Shown here: in pieces, positions 50,713 to 59,209 of the stretch | Layout of the letters: each line of letters starts with the position of its first letter | Position numbering within the stretch: position 1 is the stretch's first letter | Assembly: GCF_004114535.1 (NCBI RefSeq) | Contig: NZ_LBJC01000007.1 | Span: 248,001 to 312,000, forward strand | DNA: 64,000 nt | Direction of reading: 5' to 3' | DNA from: Bradyrhizobium nanningense | GTDB taxonomy: Bacteria; Pseudomonadota; Alphaproteobacteria; Rhizobiales; Xanthobacteraceae | Made by a program: the position numbers and the translations under genes | Notes under the pieces: generated by a model | What the model was told of the DNA's origin: nothing | Databases searched by the model: none | What the model saw: only the letters and a program-made list of their open reading frames with translations

Positions 50713-50946
50713 TCAATTTGACGTGCAGACCTTGACGGTCTTCATGCCGCTTTCAGCTTCGGTCCGCGATTTGTAGATCGTGCCCGACGGGCTGACCACG
50801 GTCATGGACGTATCCGTCGGCTTCTTGTCGACGACGGTGCACTTCTTCGTCTTGACGTCCTGGACGACATAGAACTCGTCGGCCGCGAACGCCGGCAGGG
50901 ACAATGCAGCAAGCATCAGCGCCGCAGTCGCTATCTTCAGCTTCAT
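50713..50946 (-). CDS. Small secreted hypothetical protein, 77 residues
   Basis: The signal peptide KLKIATAALMLAALSLPAFA is followed by about 57 residues with two cysteines (KKCTVVD and KVCTSN) that could form a disulfide in the periplasm. Similar small proteins are frequent in Bradyrhizobium, but I cannot assign a function. The ATG at 50946 is preferred, with AGGAGAAGAAA upstream. Confidence 0.75.
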   Translation of the reverse strand: MKLKIATAALMLAALSLPAFAADEFYVVQDVKTKKCTVVDKKPTDTSMTVVSPSGTIYKSRTEAESGMKTVKVCTSN

Positions 50947-51098
50947 TTTCTTCTCCTCCAATCGCCGGGCTTTCCGGCCCGGTCCGATCTGCAAACGGGA
51001 AAAAATGGCAATTTGTTCCTATGCATTTGTTCCTATGCGGAGGAACGCCGTGGATGGTGAGGTGTGGTTGCGGCGCTTATTCCTGCGAGGAGGACGAG

Positions 51099-51443
51099 AT
51101 GAAGAAGCTGTTCCTGCTATCCGCCGCGGCGGTTCTGATCTCCACCAGTGCGTTTGCGCAATCCACCGTGGTGACGACCACCGGAACCGGCCACGCCGCG
51201 GCAATTCAGATCGAGCCGCAATACCGAACCAGGATCAAATCCTACGTCACCGAGCATCACCTCCGTCCGGTCACGACGAAGGAGAAGATCATCGTCGGCG
51301 CGACCGTGCCGAGCGATGTCGAACTGGAGGCCGTACCATCCGATTGGGGTCCCTCCCTCACGAAATATCGCTACGTCTATTCCGGCGATCGCGTGATGCT
51401 CGTCGATCCCGGCTCGCGCACGGTGGTGCAGGAAATCGATTGA
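51099..51443 (+). CDS. Secreted DUF1236-like protein
   Basis: The protein has 114 residues. The signal peptide is MKKLFLLSAAAVLISTSAFA. The mature part has IKSYVTEHHLRPVTTKEKIIVG and ends YSGDRVMLVDPGSRTVVQEI, a pattern typical of the DUF1236 domain of rhizobial periplasmic proteins. Function is unknown. The ribosome-binding site GGAGGACGAG supports the start at 51099. It is divergent from the small secreted protein at 50713. Confidence 0.8.
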   Translation: MKKLFLLSAAAVLISTSAFAQSTVVTTTGTGHAAAIQIEPQYRTRIKSYVTEHHLRPVTTKEKIIVGATVPSDVELEAVPSDWGPSLTKYRYVYSGDRVMLVDPGSRTVVQEID

Positions 51444-51459
51444 TCGAGGCGCGGCAGCG

Positions 51460-51484
51460 GGCGGCCAGCTCAAAGATGGCCGCC
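51460..51484 (+). terminator. Hairpin after the DUF1236-like gene
   Basis: GGCGGCCA pairs perfectly with TGGCCGCC, 17 bases past the stop. No T-tract is present, so it is only a possible terminator. Confidence 0.4.
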
Positions 51485-51642
51485 CCTCGCCGAGCTGACG
51501 GCATGACATCGCATCGAGAGGCCCGGGTTGCCGAGCTCGGCCTCGGCGGCTGGCTACGTCATGTGTCTGCTGGCCGCAATCAGCGCGAGCCGAGGCAAGA
51601 GCATGTCGGACTGCGGACGAGGCGCGGTGAACGAAAGACGGC

Positions 51643-52374
51643 CTACCCGATCGTCTGCAGTGCCGGAAAGGTCTCCAGCAGCCAGATGCTCACATTCGAG
51701 ACCGCGCCGGTGAGAAAGCCGATGCCGGTGATCACCATCAACACGCCCATGGCGCGCTCGACATTGACGAGGTGGCCCTTCATGCGCGCAAACAATGCGG
51801 AGAACTGCTCGATCATCAGGGCCGCGATCAGGAAGGGAATGCCGAGGCCCGCGGAATAGACCGCGAGCAGGCCTGCCCCCTTCGTCACCGTGGCTTCAGC
51901 CGCGGCGATCGAGAGGATCGCGGCGAGGATCGGGCCGATGCAGGGTGTCCAGCCGAAGGCGAAGGCAAGGCCCATGATATAAGCCCCCCAGAGGCCGACC
52001 GGCTTCGGGATCGGCAGCCGCCCCTCGCGCATCAACAGCCCGATGCGCGTCAGCCCCAGGAAGTGCAGGCCCATGACGATGATGACGATGCCGGCTAGGA
52101 TCGACAGCTCCGCCGACCAGGTTCGGATCAGCCCGCCGATCAGCGAGGCGCTGGCGCCGAGCGCGACGAATACCGTGGAGAAGCCGAGCACGAACAGCAG
52201 CGCCGACATCATGATCGCGCGCTTGGAGGCCGAGGACGGCTCGTCGCTCTCGACATGCTCGATCGTGGCGCCCGTGAGGTAGATCAGATACGGCGGGACC
52301 AGCGGCAGGACGCAAGGGGAAAGGAAGCTGACGAGGCCGGCAATCAGCGCCGCCGGGATCGAAACATTTTGCAT
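51643..52374 (-). CDS. ccdA: Cytochrome c biogenesis protein CcdA
   Basis: The protein has 243 residues and six membrane segments. The redox cysteines are in SFLSPCVLPLVPPY (C21) and WTPCIGPIL near residue 135, the two-cysteine pattern of CcdA. It carries electrons from cytoplasmic thioredoxin across the membrane for haem-ligation of c-type cytochromes. It stands apart from other ccm genes. Confidence 0.93.
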   Translation of the reverse strand: MQNVSIPAALIAGLVSFLSPCVLPLVPPYLIYLTGATIEHVESDEPSSASKRAIMMSALLFVLGFSTVFVALGASASLIGGLIRTWSAELSILAGIVIIVMGLHFLGLTRIGLLMREGRLPIPKPVGLWGAYIMGLAFAFGWTPCIGPILAAILSIAAAEATVTKGAGLLAVYSAGLGIPFLIAALMIEQFSALFARMKGHLVNVERAMGVLMVITGIGFLTGAVSNVSIWLLETFPALQTIG

Positions 52375-52578
52375 GATGCCGTCTGAGCCATCTCAGGTGC
52401 CGGTAGGCGCGCGGGAAATGCGCCCGGCCGGAGCCGAATCGGCTCTGGTGTAGCCGATGCCGGAAAATGCGCAACAGAGGCGCACGAAACGAGGGCTCCT
52501 CCCAATGCCGTCTGTGATCACAGGTGCGGCATCGGGACGCGCACAAATCTCGCCATAAAGCGAGATTCGGCGGCGCGG

Positions 52579-52926
52579 CTACTTCACCACGCGGAGCAGC
52601 GGACGCCGGGGCTGGTCCTGCGTCTGCTTGGAAGAGGACGGCGGCTCGCTCGCAGCGCTCCGCAGCATTTCGTCGCACAATGCCTTGAGATCGGCACTGT
52701 CTATTCCTTTGAGTTTCATCCTGACATCGAGGATGACGATGGAGAGCAGCTCGGCCGACTCACGGCTGTTGCACGCGTTGAGAACCTTGCGGCACTCTTC
52801 GAGCGTTTCCAGCACCGACTGCAATTGTTCGTCTGAATGCGACACCGGCGTTCTTTCCGTTAATTCGGCCTGCGAGACGTGATTGTGACGACCCCCTCGG
52901 CCCCCATGGAATAGCGAGGATAGCAT
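52579..52926 (-). CDS. Small hypothetical helical protein
   Basis: The protein has up to 115 residues. The core (LQSVLETLEECRKVLNACNS, then ELLSIVILDVRMKLKGIDSA) is predicted helical, and the C-terminus is basic and polar. I recognise no family. Two starts are possible: the ATG at 52926, or a GTG at 52845 directly before the helical core (VSHSDEQL). It is expressed away from ccdA. Confidence 0.6.
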   Translation of the reverse strand: MLSSLFHGGRGGRHNHVSQAELTERTPVSHSDEQLQSVLETLEECRKVLNACNSRESAELLSIVILDVRMKLKGIDSADLKALCDEMLRSAASEPPSSSKQTQDQPRRPLLRVVK

Positions 52927-53329
52927 GAGGCCACTGCGCCTCTGAACCCGATTTCAGAGGGTTTCTGCCGTGGAACCGCGGTTCCGGTGAACATCGCCGC
53001 GTCGCGCTGTTGGCCCTGATTGAAGCCATCTAGAAGCGAACGCTTGGCGCGTTGTGATTGATCCATCGAAGGAGACGGGGCCGGCTTGCGCGCAAGGACA
53101 GTCATTGCGGACAGCGCCTGTAATCCCGCAGCCACTTCACGGCTCGCAACGGAACTCACGCCACACCCCTCATCCAGGCGAAAAATCCACCCGATTCCCA
53201 GCCTATAGCAGCATCCAAATACCACCCACCAGATAGTAAGGATGACGGTTCAAAACTCATCATCCCCCAACTCGCAGTAGTTGTGGTTTGCGCCAGATTC
53301 TGCCAGTTTAGCTATCCGAAGGGACTTGT
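52927..53329. other. 403-base gap without a convincing gene
   Basis: Short open frames here lack ribosome-binding sites and recognisable proteins. A GGAACCGCGGTTCC palindrome lies near 52974-52987. The last 60 bases presumably hold the promoter of the LysR gene, but I cannot point to clear -35 and -10 boxes. Confidence 0.5.
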
Positions 53330-54379
53330 ATGCACTCCTTGGCGGAAAGGGGCGTTCCTCTGGCGGAACGTCCAAAAACAAATCTCAGCGGCCTCTCCGA
53401 TTGGGATACGGCCCGCATATTCCTTGAAGTCGTCCGGTGCGGAAGTTTCCGGTCGGCGGCCGAACGCTTGTCGCTGTCGATTAACGCCGTGCGGCGGCGG
53501 ATCGACGATTTCGAGCGCCAAACCGGCACCACGCTTTTCACCCGCGACGTCCACGGCACCCATCTGACCGATGAAGGCGCGCTGGTGGTGTCCGCCGTCG
53601 AGCGCATGGAGGCTGCCACCTTCGACGTGCTGCGGGCCAGCGATTCGATGGCCAACGCCTTGTCCGGCGAGGTCCGGGTCGCCGTTACCGAGGGGCTCGG
53701 CACGTTCTGGCTTGCCCCGCGCCTGGTTGAATTCCAGCAAGCCTATCCGAAGATCCTGGTCGACCTGCATTGCGCGATGCGCTCGGCCGACGTCTCGCGC
53801 CACGAGGCCGACGTCGCCATCCATCTGTCGCGTCCCTCGGCGCTCGACATCAAGCTGGTGCGGCTCGGCCGCATGCACCTGATGTTCTGGGCCTCGGAGA
53901 AATATATCGAAAAACATGGCGCGCCGCGTTCGGCGGCGGAATTGATCAAGCATCGGCTGGTGCTGCAATTCGCCGACCAGCTCGCCGCCAAGGAATCCTT
54001 CGAGAGCTTCTTCCCGGGCGTTTCGGAACGTGACCTTCTGGTCATGAAGACCAACGTCTCAAGCGCCAACTATTGGGCCGTCGCGAATGGCGCCGGCATC
54101 GGCGTCTTCCCCAGCTACGCCATTGCGCTTGGCGGGAAGTTGATTCCACTGGAGGTCGAGCTGAACCGACCGCTGGATATCTGGTTGTCCTACCATCCCG
54201 GTAGCGGCCGTATTCCGCGCGTGCGGCACATGATCGACTGGCTGATCGAAGCTTTCAGTCCAGCTCGTTTCCCGTGGTTTAAGGAAGAGTTCGTGCATCC
54301 GCATGAATTCAAGAACTCGTATATGGGCGAACCCCTGACCCAGCTCTTCGGGGGATTTTCAACCGAAGAACAAAGGTGA
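53330..54379 (+). CDS. LysR family transcriptional regulator
   Basis: The protein has 349 residues. The winged helix-turn-helix is DTARIFLEVVRCGSFRSAAE, then LSINAVRRRIDDFERQTGTTLF, at about residues 26-70. A substrate-binding domain of LysR type follows (GEVRVAVTEGLGTFWLAPRL). About 25 extra residues precede the HTH and about 25 follow the effector domain. It is followed at once by the XRE regulator (GTGA overlap with an alternative start), so the two may form an operon. Confidence 0.9.
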   Translation: MHSLAERGVPLAERPKTNLSGLSDWDTARIFLEVVRCGSFRSAAERLSLSINAVRRRIDDFERQTGTTLFTRDVHGTHLTDEGALVVSAVERMEAATFDVLRASDSMANALSGEVRVAVTEGLGTFWLAPRLVEFQQAYPKILVDLHCAMRSADVSRHEADVAIHLSRPSALDIKLVRLGRMHLMFWASEKYIEKHGAPRSAAELIKHRLVLQFADQLAAKESFESFFPGVSERDLLVMKTNVSSANYWAVANGAGIGVFPSYAIALGGKLIPLEVELNRPLDIWLSYHPGSGRIPRVRHMIDWLIEAFSPARFPWFKEEFVHPHEFKNSYMGEPLTQLFGGFSTEEQR

Positions 54380-54387
54380 AAACGAAG

Positions 54388-54780
54388 ATGAAAGCAGCGG
54401 CAAAGAGAATGAAGCAGCGCAGCGCCGGCAAGCCGGACATCGAGCTTGGCAAGCGGATCCGTCTGCGGCGCGTCGAGATGAAGATCTCGCAGGCCGAACT
54501 CGGCGAAAAGCTCGGCGTCAGCTTCCAACAGGTCCAGAAGTACGAGAAGGGCGTCAATCGCGTGGGCGCGGCGCGGCTTCAGCAGATCGCCTCCGCCCTC
54601 GACGTGCCCGTGACCTTCTTCTACGACGGCGACAACAAGGCCCGCGAAGTCGAGAGCCTGCTGTTCCTCGATTCGGCCTTCAGCCTCCGCCTGCTGCGCG
54701 CTTACAGCAAGATCAAGGACCAGACGGTGCAGCGCCAGCTGGTTTCGCTGATGGAATCGATCGCAGCGAACGAAAGCTGA
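54388..54780 (+). CDS. XRE family regulator, PraR/PhrR-like
   Basis: The protein has 130 residues. A helix-turn-helix of the Cro/C1 type spans about residues 20-75 (GKRIRLRRVEMKISQAELGE, then SFQQVQKYEKGVNRVGAARL). A helical C-terminus follows. The arrangement resembles rhizobial PraR/PhrR regulators, which act in surface and stress control. That match is from memory and unverified. The ATG at 54388 has AAAGGTG upstream, and a GTG at 54376 overlapping the LysR stop is an alternative. Confidence 0.82.
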   Translation: MKAAAKRMKQRSAGKPDIELGKRIRLRRVEMKISQAELGEKLGVSFQQVQKYEKGVNRVGAARLQQIASALDVPVTFFYDGDNKAREVESLLFLDSAFSLRLLRAYSKIKDQTVQRQLVSLMESIAANES

Positions 54781-54812
54781 GATCGACCGACGGTCTATCT
54801 TTACGGCCGATC

Positions 54813-54850
54813 TTCAATCCGCCGCGTCACGGGGACGCGGCCGGATTGAA
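54813..54850. terminator. Long hairpin downstream of the XRE gene
   Basis: TTCAATCCG-CCGCGTC pairs with GACGCGG-C-CGGATTGAA, a 16-bp stem with one bulged base and an ACGGG loop. It begins 33 bases after the XRE stop. There is no T-run, but the stem is strong and it probably ends the LysR-XRE transcript. Confidence 0.55.
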
Positions 54851-55186
54851 CGAGAGCCGGATCGCATGTTGTTGCGTCCGTCTTGGTCCGCGCGCTTTCC
54901 GCGCGCGGCCTCTGCTTCTCTGGGTGATCTGACCGCCCCTTTTTCGGGACCTTTTACCGCCCTGATCGCGTTTTTCGCGAACCCATCCCGCCCTCGCCGC
55001 GACCCAATCGAGAGACTCCGCACCGGAAGCGCGGAGCTTTCGACTGCCGTGCTTAATGGGGCCTCAACACCGAAGCTCTAATTTCCCGCCGATTTCACGA
55101 ATCGGCGCCCGCAGCGCGGCCGCCGGGAATTGCCAATGCGATGGCCCGCCCGGGCCTCGCTCTCTTGCAAGCTGGACTGGGGGCAA
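54851..55186. other. 336-base gap before the L,D-transpeptidase
   Basis: No convincing gene is seen. Short frames on both strands are Arg/Pro-rich and lack ribosome-binding sites. The sequence GCGCGCTTTCCGCGCGC near 54889 is a local palindrome. The promoter of the transpeptidase must lie here but is not obvious. Confidence 0.45.
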
Positions 55187-56545
55187 ATGAGACACATGTC
55201 GAAACGCCACGCAATGATCCTTGCCGTCGGCATGCTCGCCAGCGCCTCTGCGCTGGCGCAAACCGAGACCGTTGGACAGGCGACGCCAAGGCCGGCGACG
55301 GCGGGGACGGTGCCGACCGCGGCCAATCCAGCTCACGCGGCCGCGCCGAGGACCGCCGCGGCGCCTGCCTCGACGGCGGAAAGCCGTTCGGCCGCCGCGC
55401 TCGCGATGACGCACGAGCCGACCTATGACGAGGGTTCCGCACAGCGCATCAGGGACGCGGCGCTCAGCTATTCCGATCTCGCGGTGCGCGGCGGTTGGCC
55501 GAGCATTCCTGTAGACGCCAAATTCGCACCCGGCGTCCAGGGCACCAACGACGACCTGCTGCGCAAGCGGCTGATCCTCTCCGGCGATCTGGCCGCCGAC
55601 AGGCCGAGCGGGGCTTTCGACCAGGACCTTGCCGACGCGGTGAAGCGCTTCCAGGCCCGTCACGGACTGGCACCGACCGGCGCGATGACGCCGCGCACGA
55701 TCGTGGCAATGAACGTCCCCGTGCAGAAGCGCGTCCGGCAGCTCGAGGCTTCGCTGCAGCGGCTCGAGAACATGAACTTCGGCTTCGGACAGCGCTATGT
55801 CGTGGTCAACATCCCCGCCGCGTTTGCCGAGGCTGTCGAGAACGACGTCGTGGTGCGGCGCTATCGCGTCATCGTCGGCAAGACCGAAAAGCCCTCGCCG
55901 ACGCTGACGACCCAGATCAGCAGCGTCGTGCTCAATCCGACCTGGACGGTGCCGGCCTCGATCGCCAGGACCGAGATCTCGGCGCATATGCGCAAGGACC
56001 CGACCTATCTGTCGCGCATGCACATGGAAGTGCTCGATGCCCACGACAATCCGATCGATCCGCATTCGGTCGACTGGTCGGGCACGCGCACGCCGAGCTT
56101 CACGGTGCGCCAGCAAAACGGCACCTTCAACGCGCTCGGTGCCGTCAAGATCGACATGCCGAACGCTTATTCGGTCTACATGCACGATACCAACCAGCGT
56201 AACCTGTTCAGTGACGACTACCGCTTCGATTCCCACGGCTGCTCGCGCATCGACAATGTGCGCGATCTCGCCGCCTGGCTGCTCAAGGACCAGCCGAAAT
56301 GGAGCCGGGCCGCGATCGACGCGGAGATCGCGACCGGGCAACATCTGGAGGTCGCCATGGCGAAGAAGGTGCCGGTGGCCTGGATCTATCTCACGGCGTG
56401 GATGACCAAGGACCAGACCATCCAGTTCCGCAACGACGTCTATAACCAGGACGAGCAGTTGCTGGAGGCAACCGCCGAAGAGGCCGCGTTCTTCAGCAAT
56501 GCCGGGAGCCATCCGCTGACCGCACACATGCATGTGATGCAGTAG
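55187..56545 (+). CDS. L,D-transpeptidase (YkuD domain) with peptidoglycan-binding domain
   Basis: The protein has 452 residues. The signal peptide ends near ASALAQ, and an Ala/Pro-rich stretch follows. A PG_binding_1-like region (GAFDQDLADAVKRFQARHGLAPTG) lies near residue 145. The YkuD catalytic domain ends with SHGCSRID, which holds the nucleophile C352 and the conserved His and Arg. It forms 3-3 crosslinks or attaches proteins to peptidoglycan in the periplasm. GGGGGCAA precedes the ATG at 55187, and 55196 is an alternative. Confidence 0.92.
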   Translation: MRHMSKRHAMILAVGMLASASALAQTETVGQATPRPATAGTVPTAANPAHAAAPRTAAAPASTAESRSAAALAMTHEPTYDEGSAQRIRDAALSYSDLAVRGGWPSIPVDAKFAPGVQGTNDDLLRKRLILSGDLAADRPSGAFDQDLADAVKRFQARHGLAPTGAMTPRTIVAMNVPVQKRVRQLEASLQRLENMNFGFGQRYVVVNIPAAFAEAVENDVVVRRYRVIVGKTEKPSPTLTTQISSVVLNPTWTVPASIARTEISAHMRKDPTYLSRMHMEVLDAHDNPIDPHSVDWSGTRTPSFTVRQQNGTFNALGAVKIDMPNAYSVYMHDTNQRNLFSDDYRFDSHGCSRIDNVRDLAAWLLKDQPKWSRAAIDAEIATGQHLEVAMAKKVPVAWIYLTAWMTKDQTIQFRNDVYNQDEQLLEATAEEAAFFSNAGSHPLTAHMHVMQ

Positions 56546-56663
56546 CAAGTCTCGCGCCATGCAATCGCGGCACAGGCGGGTGCGAAGCCGCTCGCCTCGC
56601 CGCGGTTGACTGAGGCCCTGCCGGGCCGCACATTGCGCTCGCCTTACGACAAGCGAGCGCGCG

Positions 56664-57479
56664 ATGCCTGACGCCTTCAGTGAGAAATCCTACGCCGACG
56701 GCAAGATCCTCAAGCACGTCACTGACGGCGTCGGTGTGATCATCTTCAACAATCCCGACAAGCGCAACGCGATGTCGCTGGAGATGTGGGAAGGATTTGG
56801 CGAGGCGCTGACGGCCTTGCGCGACGACGAGACGGTGCGCGTTGTGATCCTGCGCGGTGCCGGCGGCAAAGCCTTCGTCTCCGGCGCCGACATCAGCCAG
56901 TTCGAGAAGACCCGCCATAACGCGGCGGCGTCCGAGGAATACGCCAAGCGCAGCGCCGTCCAGCGCGCACTGCTCGCCGACTTTCCCAAGCCGACGATCG
57001 CCTGCATCCAGGGCTTTTGTCTCGGCGGCGGCATGCAGGTCGCGATGCTCGCCGATATCCGCCTCGCCGCACACGGCAGCCAGTTCGGCATCCCCGCGGC
57101 CAGACTCGGCATCGCTTATGGTTATGACGGCTTGAAGCACCTGGTGTCGCTGGTCGGCCCGTCCTGGGCACGGCTGCTGATGTACACGGGCATGCGCATC
57201 GAGTCCGCGGAGGCGCTGCGTATCGGCCTCGTCGAGCGCTTGTTCCCGATCGATGAGCTCTGGGGTGAGACGATGACGATCGCGCAGACCATCTCCGAAA
57301 ACGCCCCCCTTGCGATCAAGGCCGCGAAGATCACGATCGCGCAGGTGCTGAAGGACGAAAGCCAGCGCGACATGGAGGCCATCAAGGCGATCGGCCATGC
57401 CTGCATGGACAGCGCGGATTTCCGCGAGGGCCGGCAGGCCTTCATGGAGAAGCGGAAGCCCAAGTTCCAGGGGAAGTGA
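56664..57479 (+). CDS. Enoyl-CoA hydratase/isomerase family protein
   Basis: The protein has 271 residues with a crotonase fold. The oxyanion-hole motif GKAFVSGADISQFEK lies near residue 70 and QGFCLGGGMQVAMLADIRLA near 115. The usual catalytic segment reads AARLGIAYGYDGLKHLV, without the canonical glutamates, so the exact reaction (hydratase, isomerase or other) is uncertain. It stands alone, about 120 bases after the transpeptidase. Confidence 0.86.
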   Translation: MPDAFSEKSYADGKILKHVTDGVGVIIFNNPDKRNAMSLEMWEGFGEALTALRDDETVRVVILRGAGGKAFVSGADISQFEKTRHNAAASEEYAKRSAVQRALLADFPKPTIACIQGFCLGGGMQVAMLADIRLAAHGSQFGIPAARLGIAYGYDGLKHLVSLVGPSWARLLMYTGMRIESAEALRIGLVERLFPIDELWGETMTIAQTISENAPLAIKAAKITIAQVLKDESQRDMEAIKAIGHACMDSADFREGRQAFMEKRKPKFQGK

Positions 57480-57653
57480 GTCCGCCATTGTTGCGAGCGC
57501 ACCTACTCACCACGCCCTTGCGAGCGCAGCGAAGCAACTGGGCCAGACGGCCTGAACAAGCATTCAGGAAGATTAAATTCCTCGGGCAGCTTAGTGCGGT
57601 AGCAACCAGTTGATCCGTCGAAAGTTCTCCCGCCACCAATGAGGGAGATTGCG

Positions 57654-57932
57654 ATGACACTCAAATTTGCTGTGCTTGGTCTGGCTGCAATCGGCGGCGT
57701 GGCACTCGCCTCGGGACCGGCCCTTGCGGCAATGCCGAACGGCATTCCGCAGGCGGACCAGATTGCAAAGGGCCCTGCCGCCAACGTCGATCAGGTGCGT
57801 TGGGTCTGTAACCCCTGGGGCCGCTGCTGGTGGCGCCCGAATTACTACCGCTCCTATGGCTATTACGGCGGTCCGGGCTTCTACGGCCCGCGTCCGTGGG
57901 GCTGGCGCCACCGCCACTGGCGCCGCTGGTGA
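57654..57932 (+). CDS. Small secreted Gly/Tyr/Trp-rich protein
   Basis: The protein has 92 residues. The signal peptide is LKFAVLGLAAIGGVALASG, ending PALAA. The C-terminus is rich in Arg, Trp, Tyr and Gly (YYGGPGFYGPRPWGWRHRHW), like other small exported rhizobial proteins with GYGY-type tails. VCNPWGRCWW could hold a disulfide. Function is unknown. GAGGGAG precedes the ATG at 57654, and a perfect terminator follows 3 bases after the stop. Confidence 0.8.
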   Translation: MTLKFAVLGLAAIGGVALASGPALAAMPNGIPQADQIAKGPAANVDQVRWVCNPWGRCWWRPNYYRSYGYYGGPGFYGPRPWGWRHRHWRRW

Positions 57933-57935
57933 ACG

Positions 57936-57962
57936 AAGGGGCCCGGGGGCCCCTTTTCTTTT
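57936..57962 (+). terminator. Rho-independent terminator
   Basis: AAGGGGCCC pairs with GGGCCCCTT, followed by TTCTTTT. It directly follows the small secreted protein gene. Confidence 0.88.
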
Positions 57963-57994
57963 GAGGTGATGTGGCGCCGTTCCTTGACCGCAGC

Positions 57995-59074
57995 TCAAAG
58001 CGCCGCGAGCACCGCCTTCGTGATGTCGGCGGTGCCGTTACTGCCGCCGAACTCCATCGGCTTGATGCCGCCGGCATAGACCTGGTCCACGGCCCGCTCG
58101 ATCGTCTCGCCCGCTTCCGCCGCGCTTTCGACGCCGTGCTTGTCGGCGAGCCAGTCCAGCATCATCGCCGCCGACAGGATCATGCCGGTGGGATTGGCCT
58201 TGCCCTGCCCCATGATGTCAGGCGCAGTGCCGTGACAGGGCTGGAACACGGCGTATTTGTCGCCGATGTCGGCCGACGGCGCCATGCCGAGGCCGCCGAT
58301 CAGGCTCGCGGTGATGTCGGAGACGATGTCGCCGAACATGTTCTCCATCACCATCACGTCGAAATCCCAGGGGCGCTTCACCAGCATTGCCGAGCAGGCA
58401 TCGACATAGAGCCGGTCGGTCTTCACGCCAGGGTGCTTCTTCTCGATCTCGTCGAAGATGCCTCGGAAGAATGCAAACGCCTTGAACACGTTCGCCTTGT
58501 CGACGCAGGTCAGTATCCCCGGCTTGCCGCGCGCCTTGCGCCGCTCGGCCAGGCGAAACGAAAACTCGAACAGACGCTCGGAGGTCCGACGCGTGATCAC
58601 CATGGTCTCGCGCGCGTCCTCATGGGTGACGACGCCCTTGCCCATCGAGGCGAACAGCCCTTCCGTGGACTCGCGGATGACGACGAGATCGATGCCGCGC
58701 TGGTCGGCACCGACGATCGGGCTCGGCACGCCCGGAATGAGGCGCGCGGGCCGCACGCCGGCATAGAGATCGAAGATGAAGCGCAGCTCGATCTGCGGCG
58801 CGATTTCGGTATTGTCGGGGTAGCGCACCGACGGCAGCCCGCAGGCCCCGAGCAGGATAGCATCCGCCTCCTCGCACAGTCTGATGGTGGTGTCAGGCAT
58901 CGACTTGCCGGTCGCCAGATAATTGTTGGCACCGGCGGGCGCCTCGGTGAAGCGGAAGCCCAGGCCCGACTTATCGCCGACCTTGCGCAGCACCTCGATG
59001 GCCGGCGCCATGACTTCAGGACCAATGCCGTCACCGGCGAGCACGGCAATGTGGAAGGCGTTATTTGCGGACAT
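57995..59074 (-). CDS. Isocitrate/isopropylmalate/tartrate dehydrogenase family protein
   Basis: The protein has 359 residues and is a decarboxylating beta-hydroxyacid dehydrogenase. LAGDGIGPEV opens the fold, RESTEGLFASMGKG and CVDKANVFKA supply substrate-binding and catalytic residues, and MENMFGDIVSDITASLIGGLGM holds the metal-binding Asp residues. The substrate could be isopropylmalate, tartrate or a related acid. It is not in a leucine operon, which favours a catabolic role. It lies downstream of the alcohol dehydrogenase on the same strand. Confidence 0.9.
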   Translation of the reverse strand: MSANNAFHIAVLAGDGIGPEVMAPAIEVLRKVGDKSGLGFRFTEAPAGANNYLATGKSMPDTTIRLCEEADAILLGACGLPSVRYPDNTEIAPQIELRFIFDLYAGVRPARLIPGVPSPIVGADQRGIDLVVIRESTEGLFASMGKGVVTHEDARETMVITRRTSERLFEFSFRLAERRKARGKPGILTCVDKANVFKAFAFFRGIFDEIEKKHPGVKTDRLYVDACSAMLVKRPWDFDVMVMENMFGDIVSDITASLIGGLGMAPSADIGDKYAVFQPCHGTAPDIMGQGKANPTGMILSAAMMLDWLADKHGVESAAEAGETIERAVDQVYAGGIKPMEFGGSNGTADITKAVLAAL

Positions 59075-59106
59075 GGGGGTTCCTGCGCGAAGGTCAAAAT
59101 GATCTC

Positions 59107-59192
59107 GTCATTGCGAGGAGCTCTTGCGACGAAGCAATCCAGACTGTCTCCGCGGAGGGGCTTCTGGATTGCTTCGCTGCGCTCGCAATGAC
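59107..59192. repeat. Palindromic repeat family A, copy 4
   Basis: The outer arms are GTCATTGCGAGGAGC and GCTCGCAATGAC, and the inner arms GAAGCAATCCAGA and TCTGGATTGCTTC. It is nearly identical to 15037-15120. It separates the alcohol dehydrogenase from the isopropylmalate-dehydrogenase-like gene. A half copy (TTGCGAGCGCAGCGAAGCAA) lies at about 57518. Confidence 0.85.
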
Positions 59193-59209
59193 GACGGAGA
59201 GAGCGTTCG

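Noticed and set aside
54866..55081. A 71-codon plus-strand frame before the L,D-transpeptidase
   Set aside because: No ribosome-binding site, low-complexity Arg/Ser/Pro content and no family resemblance.
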